NCBI GenBank assembly: GCA_021804785.1
Contig: JAJZGY010000001.1
Coordinates: 1-64,000 of the forward strand
From: Pseudomonadota bacterium
GTDB lineage: Bacteria; Pseudomonadota; Alphaproteobacteria; Micropepsales; Micropepsaceae
Direction: 5' to 3'
DNA length: 64,000 nucleotides
Positions 58,416 to 64,000 of this stretch are shown here, piece after piece (position 1 is the stretch's first letter; each line of letters begins with the position of its first letter). The notes under the pieces were generated by a model that saw only the letters and a program-made list of their open reading frames with translations, made no database searches and had not been told where the DNA came from. The position numbers and the translations under genes were made by a program.

Positions 58416-58859
58416 TTACTGTGGTACGGCAAGACCCAGATGCAACCGGGCGCTGGTCGAGATCATGCGACGGGTTTCCTCCCAAAGGTCCGGGGGCAAA
58501 CTTGTGCGTTCGAACCACGTTGCGTCCATGGCATCGCTGGCGGCCTTCGCCCTGTCGCCCATGGCCCGGGCGCCATAATCGATCAGGACGTAGTGTCCCG
58601 CACCGCCGAGTGAGGCTGCGTCGACGATTTCGGCAACGCCGGCCAGACCCAGGATCTCGACCTCGAGACCGGTTTCTTCGCGGATTTCCCGGCGCAGGGC
58701 GTCTTCCAGGCGCTCTCCACGCTCCACCCGGCCTCCTGGCAGGCTCCAGTGGCCGGCCCGAGGGGGGTTGCGGCGCCGGATGAGGAGCACCTGACCTTGC
58801 TTGTTCCATATCACTCCGGCCACGCCTACGGTGATCTCGGCTGGCAGGGGGGGAGTCAT
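58416..58859 (-). CDS. Nudix hydrolase
   Basis: The 147-aa protein has a complete Nudix box, GGRVERGERLEDALRREIREETGLE, that binds metal and cleaves nucleoside diphosphates linked to another group. The EITVGVAGVIWNKQGQVLLIRRRN start resembles ADP-ribose pyrophosphatase-like or MutT-like members. The start at 58859 is used because AGGAG sits 7 nt upstream; the first ATG of the track directly follows that site and is too close. Confidence 0.9.
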   Translation of the reverse strand: MTPPLPAEITVGVAGVIWNKQGQVLLIRRRNPPRAGHWSLPGGRVERGERLEDALRREIREETGLEVEILGLAGVAEIVDAASLGGAGHYVLIDYGARAMGDRAKAASDAMDATWFERTSLPPDLWEETRRMISTSARLHLGLAVPQ

Positions 58860-59018
58860 GCACATCTCCTGTCACTGACCCGCACTTGCAGCGGTTGTAT
58901 CTAGGCTTTACTTCAAAACGCGACTATTGGTGCTCTCGATGCGGTTGGCCCAAGATTTGCCATTGCCGCACCGCAAGATTATTCGAGATTAAACGGGACA
59001 CAAGGAAGGGACTGGCCC

Positions 59019-59528
59019 ATGAAGGGTGCGACAGCGTGGCTTGGACTTCTTGGGTTGGCGCTGACGTTGGTGCTTGCACCCGCGAGCGCGGCGGTATCGC
59101 CCTCTTTGAGTGCTGCTGCCAATACTGCATTTCTAAAGAGCTTTGCGGGGCAAAAAGGTGTTTATGTCACCAACAGCGGGGTCGAGATCAAGGTACTCCA
59201 CAACGGCTTTGGCAAGCGTCCCAAAGCCACCGATAGGGTTATCGTCAATTACACCGGAAAATTGATCAACGGTGAGGTGTTTGATGAAACCGAACCGGGT
59301 CTGCCGGCGACTTTCACCGTGGATGAGCTAATTCCAGGCTGGACCGAGGCGCTACAGCGGATGCGCGAAGGCGATCACTGGGAGATCGTGATACCCGCTC
59401 ACTTGGCTTATGGCGTGCGCGGTGCTGGAAATGCCGTGCCACCGAACCAAACCCTGGTCTTCGATTTAACGCTGCTAAAGGTGTTGCCACCAGAACAGCA
59501 TTCTGGCGGCCAATCTGGCGGTCACTAG
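59019..59528 (+). CDS. FKBP-type peptidyl-prolyl cis-trans isomerase, exported
   Basis: The 169-aa protein has a signal peptide (about residues 1-25) and one FKBP domain (about 60-157) with VIVNYTGKLINGEVFDET, PGWTEALQRMREGDHWEIVIPAHLAYG and PPNQTLVFDLTLLKV. It speeds proline isomerisation of periplasmic proteins, like Mip/FkpA. AAGGAAGG precedes the ATG. Confidence 0.94.
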   Translation: MKGATAWLGLLGLALTLVLAPASAAVSPSLSAAANTAFLKSFAGQKGVYVTNSGVEIKVLHNGFGKRPKATDRVIVNYTGKLINGEVFDETEPGLPATFTVDELIPGWTEALQRMREGDHWEIVIPAHLAYGVRGAGNAVPPNQTLVFDLTLLKVLPPEQHSGGQSGGH

Positions 59529-59545
59529 GCGCTGGACTTACTGCG

Positions 59546-59580
59546 GATCATGCCTGCTTAGGTGAGGCATTTGCATGATC
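59546..59580 (+). repeat. Inverted repeat between FKBP and glucan synthase genes
   Basis: GATCATGC (59546-59553) and GCATGATC (59573-59580) are perfect 8-bp arms. A second pair, ATGCCT (59550-59555) and AGGCAT (59565-59570), lies inside and competes with it. It could terminate the FKBP message or regulate the glucan synthase gene, whose start is 28 bp away. Confidence 0.4.
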
Positions 59581-59607
59581 GGCGTCCGTTGAAGGAATGA
59601 ACCGTCG

Positions 59608-62262
59608 ATGCTGCGACGCTGGTTTGCCAGGCTGCCTGGAGGTGCATTGCGCATTGCCGTCGCGCTTGCACTTGTAGTCAGTGCGTCATTTTTGTTCTGG
59701 GCTAGTCGTGACTATGAAGTTATCGCCCCGGACTGGGACGGTCAGGTGCGCGGTATCGCCTATAACCCGTCGCACTCCTTTACCCTGCATCAGGCCGAAC
59801 ATGTCTCCTCGCGGCGCATCAATCGCGATATGGCGCAGCTCTCCACTATCACGGCGCATATCCGTACCTATACGGTTGCTGGCGGCATGGCGCTTGTACC
59901 CGAAATCGCCCGTCGTTACGGTATTACCGTGTCCTTGGGTATCTGGATCGGGCCAGATCTCGCAGCAAACCAGCAGCAGATTGAGCGCGGAATAAAAGTC
60001 GCGCTTGCCAACCGCCGGGTTGTTGATCGCGTGTTTGTCGGCAACGAGGCTATTTTGCGGGGCGATGTGACGCCCCATCAGCTTAACGGTTACATCCGAG
60101 AAGTGCGGGCGGCGCTTCCCAATCGCATCAAAGTATCGACCGCCGAGCCTTGGTCAACCTGGCTCCTCAACCCGGATCTGGGACGTTACGTTGACTTCAT
60201 CACGATTCATTTGCTTCCCTATTGGGAAGGCGTCGATGTTCATGGCGCGCTGGTCTTCGATGAACATGCTTATGACCATATCCGTCAGGAGTTTCCTGAT
60301 AAGCCAATTGTCATTGGTGAAACCGGGTGGCCTTCCGAGGGCCGGACACGTATGGCCGCTGAGGCATCACTCGCCAATCAGGCCTGGTATATCCGTAACT
60401 TTGTCCAGCTGGCCCTGAAAAAAGGGTACGATTATTACCTGATGGAGGCGTATGACCAGCCTTGGAAATACGCCAATGAAGGTGCCGTCGGCGCCTATTG
60501 GGGGATGTTCGATGCCACCGGCCATCCCAAATATCCCATGCAGGGTATGCTGCGCAGCTTCCCGCAATGGCGTAGCTATTCGCTAGGCGCAGCTATTTTG
60601 ACCCTGCTGCTTGGCCTGATGATCCTGGGACGAATGCCGCGAGTGCGCCAACCGGGTTATCTCGTGATGGGGGGCCTTGTTGCCCTGATTACTACGGGGC
60701 TGCTGTTTCTCATCGAAGCAACCAGCCTCGAATATATCGAACCCGGGGATCTGGTGATGATCGTTGCCATGATACCGCTCGTGATCCTGGCCTGTATCGT
60801 GATCATTACGGAAGGGATTGAACTGGCCGCCAGTCTGTGGCGTGTCGAGCGCCGGGCACTTCTCGCCGCTTTTCCCGCTGAGCCGCCCCGGGTGTCGATA
60901 CACGTACCTTGCTACAACGAGCCGCCGGCGATGGTCATTGAGACCCTCGACGCGCTGGTTCAGCTGGATTACGAGAACTTTGAAGTTATCGTACTGGATA
61001 ATAATACGCCCGATGAGGCGACGTGGCGGCCGGTAGCCAAGCACTGTGAAACCCTTGGTCCACGCTTCCGCTTTGTTCACATCGACAATCTGAAGGGGTT
61101 CAAGGCTGGAGCTCTCAACCGCGCACTCGAGTTGACCGATCCCGCGGCCAGCTATGTTGCTGTCATCGACAGCGACTACAAGGTTGAGCCGTTCTGGTTG
61201 CACCGCGCGATACCTTATTTTGCCAGCGACGACATCGTACTGGTCCAGGGCCCGCAAGACTATCGTGATGCTTCGTCATCGACATTCAAGAAACTCTGCT
61301 TTGAGGAATACCGAGGCTTCTTCCAAATTGGCATGGTGGAGCGTAACGAACACGATGCCATCATTCAGCATGGCACCATGACCATTGTCCGCAGGGACGC
61401 GCTCATGGAGGTCGGAGGCTGGAGCGAATGGTGCATCACCGAAGATACCGAACTGGGTCTGCGTCTTTTTGAGGCTGGATATAGCGCAGCCTATTTGCCT
61501 GACAGCATGGGCAGGGGTCTGACGCCAGATACTCTGGCAGCGTTCATGAGCCAGCGTTATCGTTGGGTTTACGGCGCGATGCAGATCATGAAGCGTCACA
61601 CACGAGCCATCTTCCTGGGACGCACGCGTCTGTCGTGGGCGCAACGATACCAGTTCCTGTCCGGCTGGCTGCCTTGGATTTCGGATGGGCTCAGCCTCAT
61701 TGTCACACTCTTTGCCCTTTTGTGGACCTTCTTGATGGCAGTTAGCCCAGGATATTTTGATGTCCCCATGGCAACATTGTCGGCGGCGGCACTGGCACTA
61801 TTTGCTGCCAAGAGCCTGAAGACGCTGCTGCTCTATCCCCAGAAAGTCGGGTCCGGCATTATCGGCGCGCTGATGGCATCGACGGCAGGTCTTGCGCTCA
61901 CCCACACCTGCGGCAAAGCCGTGATTGCAGGCGTATTCACCTCGAAGCAGCCGTTCTTACGTACCCCCAAGTGTGAAGATCCAGCAGCGATCGGACAGGT
62001 TTTGCGCCAATGCTGGCAGGAATGTGTGCTGTTGACTGCACTGTTGAGCGGGATTGCGTCAATGATCCTGGTGACGATGCCGCAGAGTATGCGTGGGTTC
62101 AATGATCCGGCGTCCGTGTTGTGGACCAGCATGCTGGCCATCCAGTCGCTGCCTTATCTTGCGACAGTGATAACGGCCGCCATCAGCGCCTGGTCCTATG
62201 GCCATCCTGGACGTAAGAAAGCTCCGGCTTTGGACAGTTCGGAACTTGCCGAGGCGGCCTGA
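59608..62262 (+). CDS. Beta-glucan synthase with GH17 and GT2 domains (NdvB/BcsA-like)
   Basis: The 884-aa protein has an N-terminal transmembrane helix and a GH17 domain (about residues 45-310) with both catalytic glutamates (FVGNEAIL and VIGETGWPSEG). Three more transmembrane helices (about 330-410) lead to a GT2 domain (about 430-680) with HVPCYNEPP, VIDSDYKVEP, ITEDTELGLRLF and QRYRWVYGAMQ (D, DxD, TED, QxxRW), followed by further helices. This layout matches Bradyrhizobium-type cyclic beta-1,3/1,6-glucan synthases, which make periplasmic glucans from UDP-glucose. The GH17 part probably acts as a transglucosylase or ring-closing enzyme. Confidence 0.9.
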   Translation: MLRRWFARLPGGALRIAVALALVVSASFLFWASRDYEVIAPDWDGQVRGIAYNPSHSFTLHQAEHVSSRRINRDMAQLSTITAHIRTYTVAGGMALVPEIARRYGITVSLGIWIGPDLAANQQQIERGIKVALANRRVVDRVFVGNEAILRGDVTPHQLNGYIREVRAALPNRIKVSTAEPWSTWLLNPDLGRYVDFITIHLLPYWEGVDVHGALVFDEHAYDHIRQEFPDKPIVIGETGWPSEGRTRMAAEASLANQAWYIRNFVQLALKKGYDYYLMEAYDQPWKYANEGAVGAYWGMFDATGHPKYPMQGMLRSFPQWRSYSLGAAILTLLLGLMILGRMPRVRQPGYLVMGGLVALITTGLLFLIEATSLEYIEPGDLVMIVAMIPLVILACIVIITEGIELAASLWRVERRALLAAFPAEPPRVSIHVPCYNEPPAMVIETLDALVQLDYENFEVIVLDNNTPDEATWRPVAKHCETLGPRFRFVHIDNLKGFKAGALNRALELTDPAASYVAVIDSDYKVEPFWLHRAIPYFASDDIVLVQGPQDYRDASSSTFKKLCFEEYRGFFQIGMVERNEHDAIIQHGTMTIVRRDALMEVGGWSEWCITEDTELGLRLFEAGYSAAYLPDSMGRGLTPDTLAAFMSQRYRWVYGAMQIMKRHTRAIFLGRTRLSWAQRYQFLSGWLPWISDGLSLIVTLFALLWTFLMAVSPGYFDVPMATLSAAALALFAAKSLKTLLLYPQKVGSGIIGALMASTAGLALTHTCGKAVIAGVFTSKQPFLRTPKCEDPAAIGQVLRQCWQECVLLTALLSGIASMILVTMPQSMRGFNDPASVLWTSMLAIQSLPYLATVITAAISAWSYGHPGRKKAPALDSSELAEAA

Positions 62263-62291
62263 ACAGTTGGAAGATAACCCTGTCGCAAATA

Positions 62292-63701
62292 CTAAAGCGC
62301 CAGGACCTTTCCGGGATTGAGTATATTATTGGGATCCAGCGCGCGCTTCAGAAGCGCCATGGTGCCAAGTTCAGCCGACGACTTATATCGGGTTATCTCC
62401 AAGACCTTCATCACGCCAAGGCCATGCTCGGCGCTGATCGATCCGCCGAAATCGGCTACAATGTCGTGCACGATCCGGCTGATTTCCTCCCACCGAGCAA
62501 GAAACGCAGCGCTGTCGGCTCCCACGGGTACCGACAGGTTAAAATGAAGATTGCCATCTCCTATGTGACCAAAGGGAACGGGACGGATTCCGGGTACCAG
62601 TGCCCGCACCCTTTCTTCGGCTAGCTCAAGAAAGTCCGGTATCCGGGAAAGCGGCACGGAAACGTCGTGCTTGATCGATCCGCCTTCATATTTTTGCGCT
62701 TCAGACATGTCCTCCCGCAATCGCCACAGCGCTAACCGCTGTGCTTCGCTGTCGGCAAACACAGCGTCTTCAACGAGTTTCTCCTGCGATGCGGAGACAA
62801 GGGCCGTCTCAATGCTTTCACGCAGGGGAATCTGCGCGCCGCTCTGAGCTTCGACAAGCACATACCATCCGTGAGGACTGGTAAGCGGATCCCGTACACC
62901 TTGCATATGTCGCAGAACAAATTCGAGTCCAATCCGGGGCATAATCTCAAACGCCGTGATTAAACCTCCGGTAGCAGCGTTAAGGCGATGAAGGAGATGA
63001 ACTGCAGCAGCCGGGCCCGGAACCGCGCAAAGCGCTGTCACGTGCTGGTCGGGCTTGGGATAGAGCTTGAGCACTGCCGCAGTGATTATGCCAAGCGTAC
63101 CTTCAGCGCCGATAAACAGGTGTTTGAGGTCGTAGCCAGTGTTGTCCTTGCGCAAACTACGCAGCATGTTGAGCACGGTACCGTTGGCAAGCACAGCTTC
63201 AATACCCAGTACCTGTTCACGGGCATTGCCGTAACGCAGCACGTTGACACCACCTGCGTTGGTCGAAAGATTGCCACCAATGGTGCAGCTGCCTTCGGAG
63301 GCAAGGCTGAGCGGGAAATAGCATCCCACTGCGGCGGCGGCCTGCTGTACTTCAGCAAGGATGGTACCGGCCTCCACCGTCACAGACATGGTTTGGGAAT
63401 CGATTTGACGGATGGCGTTCATGCGTGCCAGCGATAGCAGTATCTCCCCGTGAAACGGAATCTGACCGCCGACCAGGCCAGTATTTCCTCCCTGCGGTAC
63501 AACAGCAGTTTTTGTTTGATCGCAGAGCGACAGAACTGCTGCGAGCTCCTCTGTGCACTTGGGTCTGATGAGGAGTGCACAATGGCCGTGATAACGTCCA
63601 CGCCATTCCTCGAGATGAGGTGCGATCTGCTGTGGATCTTCAGAAAATCCATCAGCACCGAGAATGGCTTTGAGCCGCTCTAAGGTGTCGGTCGCTATCA
63701 T
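62292..63701 (-). CDS. FAD-binding oxidoreductase, GlcD/D-2-hydroxyacid dehydrogenase type
   Basis: The 469-aa flavoprotein has an FAD-binding type 4 domain (VVPQGGNTGLVGGQIP, GGNLSTNAGG) and a FAD-oxidase C domain with GHIGDGNLHFNLS (metal site) and SAEHGLGVMK. The best fit is the D-2-hydroxyglutarate dehydrogenase/D-lactate dehydrogenase group, which passes electrons to a quinone, cytochrome or electron-transfer flavoprotein. ATG overlaps the stop of the upstream Sua5-type gene by 4 bp. Confidence 0.91.
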   Translation of the reverse strand: MIATDTLERLKAILGADGFSEDPQQIAPHLEEWRGRYHGHCALLIRPKCTEELAAVLSLCDQTKTAVVPQGGNTGLVGGQIPFHGEILLSLARMNAIRQIDSQTMSVTVEAGTILAEVQQAAAAVGCYFPLSLASEGSCTIGGNLSTNAGGVNVLRYGNAREQVLGIEAVLANGTVLNMLRSLRKDNTGYDLKHLFIGAEGTLGIITAAVLKLYPKPDQHVTALCAVPGPAAAVHLLHRLNAATGGLITAFEIMPRIGLEFVLRHMQGVRDPLTSPHGWYVLVEAQSGAQIPLRESIETALVSASQEKLVEDAVFADSEAQRLALWRLREDMSEAQKYEGGSIKHDVSVPLSRIPDFLELAEERVRALVPGIRPVPFGHIGDGNLHFNLSVPVGADSAAFLARWEEISRIVHDIVADFGGSISAEHGLGVMKVLEITRYKSSAELGTMALLKRALDPNNILNPGKVLAL

Positions 63702-64000
63702 GAAGCATCCTTAGGTGCGGCCGCGCGTGTCAGACGGTCATTGATCGCTTCGCCCAGCCCGTGGGCGGGGATGGGTACAACTGCGATCTTTGCCGACACC
63801 GCGTCAGCGGCGCGCAGCATTGCGAAAAGATTGGCTGCAGCCTCGCGCAGATCTGCCCCTGCGCTCAAGTTGAAGACATGGCTGGCGCCGGAAGGAAGAT
63901 CGCCTCCAAAGCCTATCAGTGCCTCACTGCTATCGACGCTGCGCGCACCAAGACGCAACTTCGCTTTGGGTGCGTAATGACTGGCCAGCTGACCGGGGGA
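63698..64000 (-). CDS. L-threonylcarbamoyladenylate synthase, C-terminal part (truncated by window end)
   Basis: The frame stays open to the window edge, giving the last 100 residues. They begin with SPGQLASHYAPKAKLRLG, the linker that joins the YrdC-like and Sua5 domains, and continue with the Rossmann-like Sua5 domain (EALIGFGGD..AAANLFAMLRAAD). The full enzyme makes threonylcarbamoyl-AMP from Thr, bicarbonate and ATP for the t6A tRNA modification. The long Sua5 form, not the short TsaC form, is therefore present. The 4-bp overlap with the flavoprotein gene indicates coupling. Confidence 0.9.
   Translation of the reverse strand, partial: SPGQLASHYAPKAKLRLGARSVDSSEALIGFGGDLPSGASHVFNLSAGADLREAAANLFAMLRAADAVSAKIAVVPIPAHGLGEAINDRLTRAAAPKDAS

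Noticed and set aside
57659-58783. Plus-strand ORF of 374 aa
   Set aside because: It is antisense to the clearly recognised SDR and Nudix genes, has no family motif and odd Gly/Arg/His composition. A shadow ORF of GC-rich DNA.

Overview
This 64 kb window is a gene-dense, GC-rich stretch of bacterial chromosome. The gene content points to an alphaproteobacterium. It has an NDUFS4-type accessory subunit of respiratory complex I, Usg and DUF3126 proteins (both largely alphaproteobacterial), alphaproteobacterial-style succinate dehydrogenase membrane anchors, and the five-gene F1 ATPase operon atpHAGDC without the Fo genes. I cannot place it below class level from sequence alone. There is no rRNA, phage, CRISPR array or recognisable insertion sequence. 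Two tRNA genes, Pro(TGG) and Arg(TCT), lie near the left edge.

Layout. (1) 0-6 kb: an intergenic region with a 12-bp inverted repeat, tRNA-Pro, the NDUFS4-like gene, tRNA-Arg, an M61 protease, an enoyl-CoA hydratase, a glycine-zipper/polyproline lipoprotein and an aldonolactone oxidase. (2) 6-12 kb: two minus-strand, translationally coupled units, POT peptide transporter-metC-hisI and cysK-sseA-GNAT, so sulfur amino acid metabolism dominates here. (3) 12-15 kb: a photolyase, then a frameshifted MHS-type transporter pseudogene. (4) 15-27 kb: housekeeping genes including a polysaccharide deacetylase, trpE, a PpiD-like foldase, tpiA, a pseudo-receiver protein, secG, pyrG, DUF3126 and phoH. (5) 27-31 kb: gamma-carbonic anhydrase, an M1 aminopeptidase homologue whose zinc site is lost, and a LysR regulator. 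(6) 31-38 kb: sdhCDA on the minus strand, and sdhB 3.4 kb away on the plus strand. Between them is a coupled rpe-heparinase-methyltransferase unit. (7) 38-41 kb: a minus-strand cassette of a diiron ferritin-like protein, a cytochrome P450 and a 57-aa rubredoxin that is too short for the ORF track. (8) 41-46 kb: the F1 ATPase operon. (9) 46-54 kb: FMN reductase, lepB, queD-like/queF, a PPOX-fold protein, tag, ygfZ, methyltransferase-dihydroorotase, usg. (10) 54-64 kb: acuI-like reductase, LysE exporter, an unexplained 660-bp gap, a Tat-exported DsrE-like protein, a DsbA-like protein, an SDR, a Nudix hydrolase, an FKBP isomerase, a GH17-GT2 beta-glucan synthase, a GlcD-like flavoprotein and the end of a Sua5/TsaC gene.

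Most of the window is core metabolism: respiratory chain (sdh, atp, complex I accessory), amino acids (trp, his, cys, met), pyrimidines (pyrG, dihydroorotase), queuosine, protein export and folding (secG, lepB, PpiD, FKBP, DsbA) and envelope glycans. I found no complete, obviously novel multi-gene defence or mobile system. The best leads are the ferritin-like/P450/rubredoxin cassette, several conserved enzymes that have lost key residues (M1 HELAH to RELTQ; QueD catalytic Cys to Tyr; a receiver domain with Asp to Glu; a dihydroorotase with a metal His to Gln), the split sdh locus, and palindromes overlapping a ribosome binding site and a probable atp promoter.
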